Part shown: positions 1 through 6,750 of the stretch, in pieces
Position numbering within the stretch: the stretch's first letter is position 1
Layout of the letters: every line of letters begins with the position of its first letter
Assembly: GCA_031290675.1 (NCBI GenBank)
Contig: JAITNC010000061.1
Coordinates: forward strand, 1-8,576
Source: Campylobacteraceae bacterium
GTDB taxonomy: Bacteria > Campylobacterota > Campylobacteria > Campylobacterales > Campylobacteraceae
Direction: 5' to 3'
Length of the DNA stretch: 8,576 nucleotides
Notes under the pieces: model-generated
What the model was told of the DNA's origin: nothing
Seen by the model: only the letters and a program-made list of their open reading frames with translations
Databases searched by the model: none
Program-made: the position numbers and the translations under genes

Positions 1-597
1 TCGGGAGCTTTTTTGCCTGATACAAAAGATGTAACGACTGAAGGGTTTGACGCTTCTTGGGATATAAACTATCTCGCGAGCGGTATCTCTCCTCGTTTTG
101 ACAAAAGCGACCTCACAAGCGCACTTTTTACGACCTCTTTTATCATTCCTGTGGATAACTACAGAAGTGCGCAGAGGGCTGTAAAATACGGTATACTTTT
201 CATAGTCTTGACATTTGCCGTGTGCTTCGCTTTTGAAGTAGCGCAAAAAAAACCTATCCACCCGATACAGTATCTGCTTGTCGGATTTGCTATGGTTATT
301 TTTTACACGCTTCTTGTTTCCATATCGGAGTTTTTGAGTTTCACTTTGGCGTATTTTATCGCCGCCGCGGCGACTATCACGCTCATCAGTGTTTACGCTA
401 AGGTGGGCATAGTCAAAGATATGAGCAAAAAACAGGTAGCCATAGTCGCCGCCTCGCTGGTGTTTTTGTATGGATTTTTGTTTATATTGCTGCGGCTGCA
501 GGATATGGCGTTGTTGTACGGTTCGCTCGGACTATTTATAGCACTCGGTGTTATAATGTACATGACAAGAAATATCGGTTGGTATGAAGAGCAGTAG
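1..597 (+). CDS. creD: CreD-family inner membrane protein, 3' part only
   Basis: The frame is open from base 1 and stops with TAG at 595-597, giving the last 198 residues of a protein whose start lies outside the window. CreD proteins are usually about 450 residues, so over half is missing. The soluble end contains FDASWDINYLASG and then PVDNYRSAQRAVKYGILF, matching the conserved CreD pattern in which a PVDxY motif precedes the first membrane helix of the C-terminal block. About five hydrophobic helices follow (window residues 64-81, 90-107, 113-132, 145-164, 171-188), including the typical HPIQYLLVG and LAYFIAAAAT stretches. CreD is an inner-membrane protein linked to envelope integrity and, in enterobacteria, controlled by CreBC; its biochemical role is unclear. 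No creB or creC is visible. The stop is 15 nt before hemB, so the two are probably co-transcribed. Family assignment is confident, function is not. Confidence 0.82.
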   Translation, partial: SGAFLPDTKDVTTEGFDASWDINYLASGISPRFDKSDLTSALFTTSFIIPVDNYRSAQRAVKYGILFIVLTFAVCFAFEVAQKKPIHPIQYLLVGFAMVIFYTLLVSISEFLSFTLAYFIAAAATITLISVYAKVGIVKDMSKKQVAIVAASLVFLYGFLFILLRLQDMALLYGSLGLFIALGVIMYMTRNIGWYEEQ

Positions 598-612
598 ATA
601 AAGGTAGCAAAG

Positions 613-1596
613 ATGTTCAAAAGATTTAGAAGAGTTAGACTAAATAAGATAGTAAGAGATATGGTAGAAGAGACGCATCTTGGGGCGGGGGACTTTATAT
701 ACCCGTTGTTTGTGCGTGAAGGGCAGGGCATCAAAAAAGAGATAAGTTCAATGCCGGGCGTTTTTCAGATGAGCAGCGATGAGGTGTTAAAAGAGTGCGA
801 TGAGCTGTTGAGTTTGGGGCTAAATAAAATACTGCTTTTTGGCATTCCCGATGTCAAAGACAGCATAGGAAGCGACGCTTTGAGCGATGAGGGCATCATA
901 GCCCGCACTATCAGAGAGATAAAAAAAAGCTTCGGCAGCAGAGTGCTCATCGTAACTGATTTGTGTTTTTGCGAATACACAGACCACGGACACTGTGGTA
1001 TCTTGGACATTGAACACGAGAGCGTGGACAATGACGCCACTTTACTCATCACACAAAAACAAGCGCTCGTACACGCCAACGCCGGAGCTGATATGATAGC
1101 TCCAAGCGGTATGATGGACGGTACGATAGAAGCGATAAGAGAAGTGTTGGACAAAAACGGATATGAAAACCTGCCGATTATGAGTTACTCCACGAAATTT
1201 TCCAGTGCGTATTACGGGCCGTTCCGTGATGTAGCGGAGTCAGCTCCAAGTTTTGGAGATAGAAAAACGTATCAGATGAGTTACTCAAACAGACGGGAAG
1301 CTGTGGCGGAGTCGCTGGAAGATGAGAAGCAGGGGGCGGATATATTGATGGTGAAGCCCGCTCTTGCGTACCTTGACATAGTGCGTGAGATAAGAAACGC
1401 CTCATCTTTGCCGCTCTGTGTTTACAATGTCAGCGGCGAATACGCCATGCTCAAAGCCGCCGCCGCCGCCGGTGTGATAGACTACGAGCGGGTCTTGTTG
1501 GAAACGATGACGGGCTTTAAGCGCGCAGGGGCGGACATCATCATCAGCTATCACGCCAAAGAGGTCGCTGTGTTATTAAGAAAAAAAGGAGAATGA
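613..1596 (+). CDS. hemB: delta-aminolevulinic acid dehydratase (porphobilinogen synthase)
   Basis: HemB condenses two 5-aminolevulinate molecules into porphobilinogen, the second common step of tetrapyrrole synthesis, in the cytoplasm. The 327-residue product has normal family length. Both Schiff-base lysines are visible: K195 in [15 protein letters not shown] and K248 in MVKPA. The metal site [14 protein letters not shown] (residues 116-129) keeps three cysteines (118, 120, 128), which marks the zinc-dependent type rather than the aspartate/magnesium type. The C-terminal [13 protein letters not shown] motif (271-283) is also typical. The start ATG at 613 has AAGG at 601-604 with eight bases of spacing. 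It sits 15 nt after creD and its TGA overlaps or nearly touches argF, so it belongs to the same transcript. A run of five GCC codons near residue 283 gives an alanine stretch where this family varies. Very secure call. Confidence 0.97.
   Translation: MFKRFRRVRLNKIVRDMVEETHLGAGDFIYPLFVREGQGIKKEISSMPGVFQMSSDEVLKECDELLSLGLNKILLFGIPDVKDSIGSDALSDEGIIARTIREIKKSFGSRVLIVTDLCFCEYTDHGHCGILDIEHESVDNDATLLITQKQALVHANAGADMIAPSGMMDGTIEAIREVLDKNGYENLPIMSYSTKFSSAYYGPFRDVAESAPSFGDRKTYQMSYSNRREAVAESLEDEKQGADILMVKPALAYLDIVREIRNASSLPLCVYNVSGEYAMLKAAAAAGVIDYERVLLETMTGFKRAGADIIISYHAKEVAVLLRKKGE
1588..1591 (+). promoter_or_regulatory. ribosome binding site that decides the argF start
   Basis: GGAG here lies only one base from the ATG at 1593 but seven bases from the ATG at 1599. 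The second is normal Shine-Dalgarno spacing, so 1599 is preferred. The site is inside the last codons of hemB, which implies translational coupling. Confidence 0.7.
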
Positions 1597-1598
1597 GT

Positions 1599-2519
1599 AT
1601 GAGGCATTTTTTAACATTGAGAGATTTTAGTAAAGATGAGATTTTGGAGATTATCGCATTAGCCAAAAAGATAAAAAAACGAGCCAAAGCCGGCAAATTT
1701 AAACCATACCTGAAAGATAAAGTTTTGGGAATGATTTTTGAAAAAAGCTCAACGAGAACAAGAGTGAGTTTTGAAGTCGGCATTCATCAGCTCGGCGGTG
1801 CGGGCATATTTCTCTCTACGGACGATATACAGCTCGGGCGTGGCGAGCCTTTGAGAGATACAGCCAGAGTGCTTAGCCGAATGGTAGATATGGTGATGAT
1901 AAGAACGTTTGGGCAAGAGAGACTTGAGGAGTTTGCGAAATACTCAACTGTGCCTCTGATAAGCGGGCTTAGCGATATGTATCACCCCATGCAGATTTTG
2001 GCGGATTATCTGACTGTCTGCGAATACGGCAAAGACAAAAACTTGATAGTTTCTTACGTCGGGGACGGCAACAATATATCCCATTCGTGGCTTATGCTCG
2101 CCTCAAAGCTTGGTTTTGAGCTTCGTATATCTACGCCAAAAGGCTACGAAGTAAACGCTCAGGTTTTGCAGGACGCACGCAAGTTTGCGCAAATAAGCGG
2201 CGCAAAGATAACCATATACGAGAACCCCAAAGAGGCGATAAAAGGTGCAAATGTAGTTACGACTGACACGTGGGTTTCTATGGGGCAAGAGGCCGAGAAA
2301 GAGAAGAGGATAAAGGATTTTGAAGGGTTTATGGTAGACGATGAGACTATGAAGCTAGCCCGTGAGGGGGTTATATTTTTGCACTGCTTGCCTGCGTACA
2401 GGGGCTATGAGGTGAGTGAGAGCGTTTTTGAGGCGCACGCCAATGAGATATTTGACGAGGCGGAAAACAGGCTTCACGCACAAAAAGCTGTTATGGTTTG
2501 GTTGGACAAACAACGCTAA
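1599..2519 (+). CDS. argF: ornithine carbamoyltransferase
   Basis: ArgF transfers the carbamoyl group from carbamoyl phosphate to ornithine to give citrulline in arginine biosynthesis. The product is 306 residues from the chosen ATG (308 if 1593 is used), normal for the family. Visible signatures in order are the carbamoyl-phosphate site STRTR (residues 51-55), HPMQ (129-132), GDGNN (155-159), DTWVSMG (223-229) for ornithine binding, and HCLP (262-265) with the catalytic cysteine. The DxxxSMG and HCLP pair separates ornithine from aspartate carbamoyltransferases. The N-terminus [11 protein letters not shown] resembles Campylobacter ArgF as I remember it, which also supports the 1599 start. 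It lies between hemB and UPF0763 with no room for its own strong promoter, so arginine and heme genes are probably co-expressed. Confidence 0.96.
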   Translation: MRHFLTLRDFSKDEILEIIALAKKIKKRAKAGKFKPYLKDKVLGMIFEKSSTRTRVSFEVGIHQLGGAGIFLSTDDIQLGRGEPLRDTARVLSRMVDMVMIRTFGQERLEEFAKYSTVPLISGLSDMYHPMQILADYLTVCEYGKDKNLIVSYVGDGNNISHSWLMLASKLGFELRISTPKGYEVNAQVLQDARKFAQISGAKITIYENPKEAIKGANVVTTDTWVSMGQEAEKEKRIKDFEGFMVDDETMKLAREGVIFLHCLPAYRGYEVSESVFEAHANEIFDEAENRLHAQKAVMVWLDKQR

Positions 2520-2534
2520 AATTACAAAAATATT

Positions 2535-2538
2535 GGAG
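2535..2538 (+). promoter_or_regulatory. ribosome binding site deciding the UPF0763 start
   Basis: GGAG lies four bases before the ATG at 2543. An in-frame ATG at 2498 would overlap the end of argF by 22 nt and add 15 residues with no family resemblance, so 2543 is the better start. Confidence 0.55.
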
Positions 2539-2542
2539 CATT

Positions 2543-3043
2543 ATGGACGAGCAAAAAAATGAGATAACCGTATATGACACGATAAACACGCTCTCAAAAA
2601 AGATAGGCATTGATGATGGCAACGATAAAACTATAATTGAAGTAGAACTGACCGACAAGCCGGAGATAAAATCGCTCAACCTCAAATCAGGCAGTTGGGA
2701 AGGCAAAGAGCCGTGGTTTGTTATAGATGAGAAAAATAAAATCCACGCCATGGTGTCTATAGATACGCTCGCCAAAATGGTAGAAAATCTCAAAAATCTG
2801 GGGCGGGAAAATTTTGAGTTACGACTTGAGAAGACTATCTGGAAAAACCTGCCTGTGGACTTTGGCGATGTGTGGGTTGTGGCTATGGACGAGGTAAAAA
2901 AGATGGCGAAAAAAAGCGAAAACGCTCAAGCTATCAAGGTGGACATAGAGAAGCTCGTAGAAAATATCAAACACACGCACCCCTCTTTGTTTGTTGATTT
3001 GAAGGGCATTTACAACAATATGACATATCACGAGATAAGATAA
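2543..3043 (+). CDS. UPF0763 / DUF2603 family protein of unknown function
   Basis: The 166-residue product matches the UPF0763 (DUF2603) family, which to my knowledge is restricted to Campylobacterota and has no assigned function. Family-like features are the WEGKEPWFVID segment (residues 52-62), the KTIWKNLPVDFGDVWVVAMDEV block (97-118) and NIKHTHPSLFVDLKG (141-155). There is no signal peptide, membrane helix or cysteine motif, so it is likely a small cytoplasmic, highly charged protein. Its position 23 nt after argF and 11 nt before hemN is the same as in C. jejuni as I recall it, so the neighbourhood is conserved across distant members of the phylum. This suggests a role tied to expression or function of the heme/arginine operon, but nothing in the sequence shows what it does. 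Family call good, function unknown. Confidence 0.85.
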   Translation: MDEQKNEITVYDTINTLSKKIGIDDGNDKTIIEVELTDKPEIKSLNLKSGSWEGKEPWFVIDEKNKIHAMVSIDTLAKMVENLKNLGRENFELRLEKTIWKNLPVDFGDVWVVAMDEVKKMAKKSENAQAIKVDIEKLVENIKHTHPSLFVDLKGIYNNMTYHEIR

Positions 3044-3054
3044 GGCGACAATTT

Positions 3055-4422
3055 ATGATAGATTTTGAGCAGTTTACGAAGTATTCCAAGCCCGGTCCCC
3101 GCTACACGAGTTACCCGACCGCACCCGAGTTTGACGATAGTTTTGGCGCGGGAGATTACGAAACGATACTAAAAGGGCAGGATAAAAACCGCAAACTCTC
3201 TATCTACGCTCATATGCCTTTTTGCCGCTCGGCATGTTATTTTTGCGGCTGTAACGTCGTATTTACGAGCAAAGAGGAGAAAAAAGAGAGGTACATTGAG
3301 TATCTCACAAAAGAGCTTGCCATATTGTCGCGCTCGCTGGACACTTCACGGGAAGTTTTGCAGCTGCATTTTGGCGGCGGGACGCCTACATTTTTCAACG
3401 CCGCTCAGCTTCAGCGGATTATCAAAGCTATATTTAGTACATTTCCGCACAAAGCCCAAAACGCCGAGATAAGCTGTGAGATTGACCCTCGTTTTTTGGA
3501 CGAGGAACAGATGGACGTTCTGAGCTCCAACGGTTTTAACCGTATCAGTTTTGGCGTGCAGGATTTTGACCCAAGAGTGCAAGAAGAGGTTCATCGCCTC
3601 CAGCCTTTTGAGATTACGCAAAAAGCTGTCAATATAGCCCGAAGTTTTGGCATCTCGTCTATAAATATGGACTTGATTTATGGCTTGCCGTATCAAAGCC
3701 TTGAAACATTCAAAAAAACCTTAGCCAAATCCCTTGAGCTTGATATAGACAGGTACGCTATATTTAACTACGCACACGTTCCTTGGCTGAAAAAAACGAT
3801 GAGAAAGTTTGACGAAACGACCCTGCCAAGCCCAAAAGAGAAGCTCTCCATCATGCGCTACACGATAGATTTTTTGCGCTCAAACGGCTATGAGATGATA
3901 GGTATGGACCATTTTGCCAAACCAAAAGATGAGCTGTTTTTGGCTATAGAAAAAGGTGAGCTTCACAGAAACTTTCAGGGCTACACGACAAAAGGCGGTG
4001 CGGATTTGATAGGCGTGGGGCTTACAAGTATAGGCGAGGGCGAGCGCCATTACGTGCAAAACTTCAGAGAGATGAGCCAATACGAAGAGGCGATAGACAG
4101 CGGCAAACTGCCCGTTATGAGGGGGCTTGGGCTGAGCGATGATGATGTGTTGAGAAAAGCCGTCATCATGGAGATGATGAGCAATTTCAAACTAAATATC
4201 AAAAACATAGAACAGCGATTTGGCATTGACTTTTTCAGTTACTTCAAAGATGAGCTAAAAGCCCTTGAAGTGTTTGAAAAAGAGGGGCTTGTGAGCATTG
4301 AGCGAGAGTTTTTGCACACGACTGCGACGGGCGCGCTTCTTATCCGCAACATCTGTATGCCCTTTGACGCATACCTCAAAAGGACGCCTGAAGAGTTGCG
4401 CAGGTTTAGTAAAACAGTATGA
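3055..4422 (+). CDS. hemN: oxygen-independent coproporphyrinogen III oxidase (radical SAM)
   Basis: HemN uses radical S-adenosylmethionine chemistry to decarboxylate two propionate side chains of coproporphyrinogen III, giving protoporphyrinogen IX without oxygen. The product is 455 residues, typical of true HemN. The N-terminus carries PGPRYTSYPTA (residues 13-23), diagnostic of HemN. The cluster motif is CRSACYFCGC, with cysteines 57, 61 and 64 binding the [4Fe-4S] cluster and a fourth at 66. That CX3CX2CXC form, together with the N-terminal motif, distinguishes HemN from the HemW heme-chaperone paralog. GGGTP (107-111) is the SAM-binding loop. AAGG at 3042-3045, overlapping the upstream stop region, serves the ATG at 3055. 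Its TGA overlaps the next ATG by four bases. It implies the organism can make heme under anoxic or microoxic conditions. Confidence 0.96.
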   Translation: MIDFEQFTKYSKPGPRYTSYPTAPEFDDSFGAGDYETILKGQDKNRKLSIYAHMPFCRSACYFCGCNVVFTSKEEKKERYIEYLTKELAILSRSLDTSREVLQLHFGGGTPTFFNAAQLQRIIKAIFSTFPHKAQNAEISCEIDPRFLDEEQMDVLSSNGFNRISFGVQDFDPRVQEEVHRLQPFEITQKAVNIARSFGISSINMDLIYGLPYQSLETFKKTLAKSLELDIDRYAIFNYAHVPWLKKTMRKFDETTLPSPKEKLSIMRYTIDFLRSNGYEMIGMDHFAKPKDELFLAIEKGELHRNFQGYTTKGGADLIGVGLTSIGEGERHYVQNFREMSQYEEAIDSGKLPVMRGLGLSDDDVLRKAVIMEMMSNFKLNIKNIEQRFGIDFFSYFKDELKALEVFEKEGLVSIEREFLHTTATGALLIRNICMPFDAYLKRTPEELRRFSKTV

Positions 4423-5705
4423 ATTTTGACTTTACAAAGACAAGCGAAGCGTGCGTCAAGTGCGGCAAATGTATACCAAGCTGTACTATTCACCAGATAA
4501 ACGCCGATGAGGTTACAAGCCCGCGCGGATTTTTGGAGCTTGTGGGTTCTTTCCAGCGGGGTGAGTTGGAGCTTGACAAAAACGCTAAAGATATATTTGA
4601 GAAGTGCTTTTTGTGTACGACTTGCGTGAGTATCTGCCCGACGGCTCTGCCGACAGACCTCGCGATAGAAAATATCCGCTCAAAAATAGCCGAGAAGTTT
4701 GGTATAGCGTGGTACAAACGGGCTTATTTTCTTCTTCTCAGACACAGAAAATTGATGGATTTTAGCTTTTCGCTCGCCTCTTTTTTCTTACCGATTTTGT
4801 TTAAAGTAGACAAAAAAACACAGTCAATGAAGCCCCGCATATCTCTGCCGCTTGTCGGAAAAAGAGTTTTTCCTATGCTAAATAAAAAAAGCTTTTTAAG
4901 CTCGCACAGTGAGATGATAGAAAATAGCACGGAGCAAAATGCGAAGAAGGTAGCCCTGTTTGTGGGCTGTTTCGCGAACTATCACTATACAAAAACCGCT
5001 GAGGGATTGCTTGATATACTAAAAGCTTTGAAAATCAATGTCTTTATCCCAAAAGCTCAAAAATGCTGCGGTGCGCCGGCGTTTTTCACGGGGGATTTTA
5101 AGAGCGTTGATACGCTGATAAAGCAAAATGTTGAGTATTTTGAGAAATTTATAGACGATGTGGACGCCATCATCATACCCGAAGCTACGTGCGCGGCTAT
5201 GATAAAAGAGGATTGGGAGAGGTTTATGAGCTCACAACCGCAGTGGCAGGAGAGGGTCAAAAAGATACTGCCAAAAGTCTTTATGGCGAGCGAGTGGCTC
5301 TACTCTCAAACAAATCTTTTGGCATACCTGAAAGCTTTGGAAGCGAAGCCAAACAAGCTCATCACGTACCACGACCCGTGCCACGCAAGAAAGGTGCTCA
5401 AGGTGTTTAAAGAGCCGCGAGCGCTGCTTGGCGAGAGTTACAACCTCGTGGAGATGAGCAATCCAAATCAGTGCTGTGGGTTTGGCGGCGTGACGATGCA
5501 GAGCGAGAAATACACCTTTGCGCTCAAAGCTGCCAGCCCCAAAGTGCTGATGATAGAGGCGACACAAGCCCAAATAGTCAGCGCAGAGTGCAGTGCGTGC
5601 CGTATGCAGCTCACCAACGCACTTGATAGAAGCTCTGTGAAAACGACATTTCAACACCCGCTGGAGTTGATAGCGGAGGCGATTGAAGCGGGACAGAAAC
5701 TTTGA
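4419..5705 (+). CDS. dicluster ferredoxin / CCG-domain (Fe-S)-binding oxidoreductase subunit
   Basis: The 428-residue product has two N-terminal ferredoxin motifs, cysteines 12, 15, 18, 22 and 63, 66, 69, 73, each able to hold a [4Fe-4S] cluster. Two cysteine-rich CCG domains follow: C184, CCG 216-218 and C258, then C321, CCG 352-354 and CSAC 391-394. This is the layout of GlcF, LutA/LldE-like and HdrD-like electron-transfer subunits. The first CCG domain lacks the usual final CxxC and keeps one cysteine (C258). Such proteins normally pair with a flavoprotein such as GlcD, but none is in the window. The ATG overlaps the hemN TGA by four bases and has no clear Shine-Dalgarno, so translation is probably coupled to hemN. 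The same pair is adjacent in C. jejuni as I recall. No signal peptide; likely cytoplasmic or membrane-associated. The substrate is unknown; a glycolate or lactate oxidase role is possible but unsupported. Confidence 0.85.
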   Translation: MNFDFTKTSEACVKCGKCIPSCTIHQINADEVTSPRGFLELVGSFQRGELELDKNAKDIFEKCFLCTTCVSICPTALPTDLAIENIRSKIAEKFGIAWYKRAYFLLLRHRKLMDFSFSLASFFLPILFKVDKKTQSMKPRISLPLVGKRVFPMLNKKSFLSSHSEMIENSTEQNAKKVALFVGCFANYHYTKTAEGLLDILKALKINVFIPKAQKCCGAPAFFTGDFKSVDTLIKQNVEYFEKFIDDVDAIIIPEATCAAMIKEDWERFMSSQPQWQERVKKILPKVFMASEWLYSQTNLLAYLKALEAKPNKLITYHDPCHARKVLKVFKEPRALLGESYNLVEMSNPNQCCGFGGVTMQSEKYTFALKAASPKVLMIEATQAQIVSAECSACRMQLTNALDRSSVKTTFQHPLELIAEAIEAGQKL

Positions 5706-5715
5706 GGCTTACGGA

Positions 5716-5864
5716 GATTTTACAATTTTTAGCTTGTTCTTTCGCACACTAATTTCGTTGCAACTTCGCCGCGCTCGCTCACGTACCAGTACGTACGCAC
5801 CGCTCGTGGGCTTCTGTTTGCGCCTCATTACCCGGCAAAAAACTAACGCTAAAATCTTGTAAAT
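5716..5864. repeat. dispersed palindromic repeat element, MITE-like
   Basis: The left end GATTTTACAATTTTTAGC (5716-5733) and right end GCTAAAATCTTGTAAAT (5848-5864) are approximate inverted repeats. A perfect palindrome ACGTAC-CA-GTACGT lies at 5781-5794, inside a locally GC-rich core. No credible coding signal or transposase is present. The core resembles GC-rich interspersed sequences that recur after genes in related genomes; that is an impression, not a search result. It begins 10 nt after the Fe-S gene, so its folded RNA could act as a 3' end, although it lacks the T-run of an intrinsic terminator. Confidence 0.45.
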
Positions 5865-5916
5865 TTGGCTTTCTCGTCTTTTACATATTTTAACTTTGCT
5901 CTTTCGTGCCCACCCT

Positions 5917-6089
5917 CCGTCATTGCGAGTGAGCTTGCGAACGTGGCAATCCACTCTTTTGCTATAGTAGTACCAAATAAGGTACTAAAAAACATACCAA
6001 ATAAAGTACCAAAAATAGCCAAAACCAGAAAGATGGATTGCCACGCCTGAGGTTGCGGTGATAAGAGCGCAATGACGACGCAATGACGG
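5917..6089. repeat. 173-bp palindromic interspersed element with nested inverted repeats
   Basis: The outer arms CCGTCATTGCG (5917-5927) and CGCAATGACGG (6079-6089) are perfect 11-bp inverted repeats. The inner arms CGTGGCAATCCA (5942-5953) and TGGATTGCCACG (6034-6045) are perfect 12-bp inverted repeats. An additional partial outer arm copy, CGCAATGACG, sits at 6068-6077. This is the widespread bacterial interspersed palindrome whose antisense strand is often mis-translated as CHCEERSDV. The arms enclose an unrelated AT-rich spacer with its own short tandem repeat. It is non-coding and probably mobilised or spread passively. Confidence 0.8.
5969..6018. repeat. two-copy 24-bp tandem repeat with hairpin inside the palindromic element
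   Basis: TACCAAATAA begins at 5971 and again at 5995, 24 bp apart, each followed by (G/A)GTAC(T/C)AAAAA. The first copy folds perfectly as AGTACC-AAATAA-GGTACT (5969-5986), a 6-bp stem with a 6-nt loop. It occupies the spacer between the inner arms of the surrounding palindromic element and differs from it sharply in composition. Confidence 0.6.
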
Positions 6090-6292
6090 AGGGGGGGCAA
6101 AAAAACACAGATTGTTACGTCGCTCCGCTCCTCACAATGACACAAGAGGGGGGGGTGGCTCACGAATGACAATGGAGGGGGGGGTGGCTCGCAATGACGG
6201 AGGAGGGGGGAACACAGATTGCTACGTCGCTTCGCTCCTCACAATGACACAAGAGGTGGGGCTTCGCTCACGCATGACAACTGGTGGTTTGG
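6079..6292. repeat. degenerate repeat cluster with G homopolymer tracts
   Basis: Two 46-nt copies at 6104-6149 and 6211-6256 differ at only two positions; each starts AACACAGATTG and ends ACACAAGAGG. Six AATGAC cores occur (6071, 6082, 6136, 6165, 6193, 6243; the first just outside this entry), plus a variant CATGAC near 6273. G runs of 7, 8, 8 and 6 bases lie at 6091-6097, 6148-6155, 6177-6184 and 6205-6210. The units are derived from the same family as the palindromic element immediately to the left. Codon-like frames here are repeat translations, not genes. Confidence 0.75.
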
Positions 6293-6357
6293 TTCACTGC
6301 AACGACATAAAATAACACCAATATTTAAAAAAAATTAATACCAAAATTGATTATAAA

Positions 6358-6371
6358 CGTCAGTTTTGACG
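6358..6371. repeat. short perfect inverted repeat
   Basis: CGTCA-GTTT-TGACG is a perfect 5-bp stem with a 4-nt loop, placed at the junction between repeat DNA and the AT-rich region. It could be an operator or a small hairpin; it has no T-run and is not a convincing terminator. Confidence 0.3.
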
Positions 6372-6431
6372 CTATTTGCCGTATCTTGTTTAATAAAACT
6401 ACTATTTCTAAATATACACACTATTTTTTTA

Positions 6432-6437
6432 TATAAT
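6432..6437 (+). promoter_or_regulatory. candidate -10 element TATAAT
   Basis: An exact TATAAT with no recognisable -35 hexamer, as is usual for vegetative promoters in Campylobacterota. If used, it would leave a leader of roughly 320 nt before the surface-protein gene. In DNA this AT-rich a match can arise by chance. Confidence 0.25.
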
Positions 6438-6482
6438 CTTTTATTAATATTAATATTTATTTATATAAATAACTCAGAACGG

Positions 6483-6493
6483 GGTAATTTACC
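6483..6493. promoter_or_regulatory. operator-like palindrome GGTAATTTACC
   Basis: GGTAA-T-TTACC is a perfect odd palindrome. The extended half-site GGGTAATT at 6482 recurs at 6524, exactly 42 bp (about four helical turns) downstream. This is compatible with paired binding sites for a regulator, but no regulator is identifiable. Confidence 0.3.
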
Positions 6494-6546
6494 TATATAA
6501 ATATACAAAATATATATGTCATAGGGTAATTATTGAACAATTTTTA

Positions 6547-6580
6547 AGGAAATTTTATACATATATGTGTTATTTTTCCT
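6547..6580. repeat. imperfect 34-nt palindrome centred on ACATATATGT
   Basis: AGGAAA (6547-6552) pairs with TTTCCT (6575-6580), and the centre ACATATATGT (6559-6568) is a perfect 10-bp palindrome sharing the same axis. Three T-T mismatches separate the two parts. It may be a protein-binding site or a transcript hairpin. Confidence 0.35.
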
Positions 6581-6637
6581 CAATTAAAATATTGTCAAGA
6601 AAAATGTTTATTAGGCGATAGCAAATAAGTAAACCAT

Positions 6638-6743
6638 ATTAAACATTGAGATTTTACATCGTATTTTAGGGATTTTATCGCTATTTTAGGATTTTAAATA
6701 TTGGCAATTTTTTTAAATATATAGTTTAATCTCAATATTTAGT
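6638..6743 (+). repeat. inverted repeat that could fold the gene's leader RNA
   Basis: The left arm at 6638-6653 (ATTAAACATTGAGATT) and right arm at 6728-6743 (AATCTCAATATTTAGT) are complementary at 14 of 16 positions, 15 with a G-U pair. They enclose two direct copies of TATTTTAGG(G)ATTTTA at 6662 and 6682, 20 bp apart. The right arm ends eight bases before the ribosome binding site of the surface-protein gene. No known riboswitch class is recognised. Confidence 0.35.
6701..6730 (+). promoter_or_regulatory. candidate proximal promoter TTGGCA-N18-TTTAAT
   Basis: TTGGCA at 6701-6706 and TTTAAT at 6725-6730 each match the sigma-70 hexamers at five of six positions with 18 bp between. It would start transcription around 6737, giving a leader of roughly 30 nt and leaving the large inverted repeat mostly untranscribed. 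It competes with the more distant TATAAT as a hypothesis. Confidence 0.3.
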
Positions 6744-6750
6744 GCCTTAT

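Noticed and set aside
1593..1598. Upstream ATG for argF overlapping the hemB stop
   Set aside because: The GGAG is only one base away from it; spacing fits the ATG at 1599 far better. The alternative adds only two residues and cannot be fully excluded.
2498..2542. N-terminal extension of UPF0763 from an ATG inside argF
   Set aside because: It would overlap argF by 22 nt, lacks a suitable ribosome binding site, and the extra residues do not look like the family.
5232..5657. Reverse-strand open frame of about 141 codons
   Set aside because: It is antisense to the CCG domains of the Fe-S protein, whose cysteine motifs are all intact in the forward frame.
5849..6172. Reverse-strand open frame containing CHCEERSDV
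   Set aside because: It is the translation of the interspersed palindromic repeat, spans two repeat elements, has no ribosome binding site and is not a gene.
6148..6210. G-quadruplex formed by G tracts
   Set aside because: The long G runs are separated by about 20 or more bases, far longer than canonical quadruplex loops; only a weak or intermolecular structure would be possible.
6104..6256. Possible CRISPR array
   Set aside because: There are only two near-identical 46-nt copies separated by repeat-derived, G-rich sequence, with no regular unique spacers and no cas genes.
6112..6315. Forward open frame through the G-tract repeats
   Set aside because: The glycine-rich product is a direct readout of the repeat units and has no protein-like features.
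6700..6720. Possible sigma-54 promoter at TTGGCA
   Set aside because: The required downstream GC element (TTGCA-like) is replaced by a T run, so the motif is incomplete.
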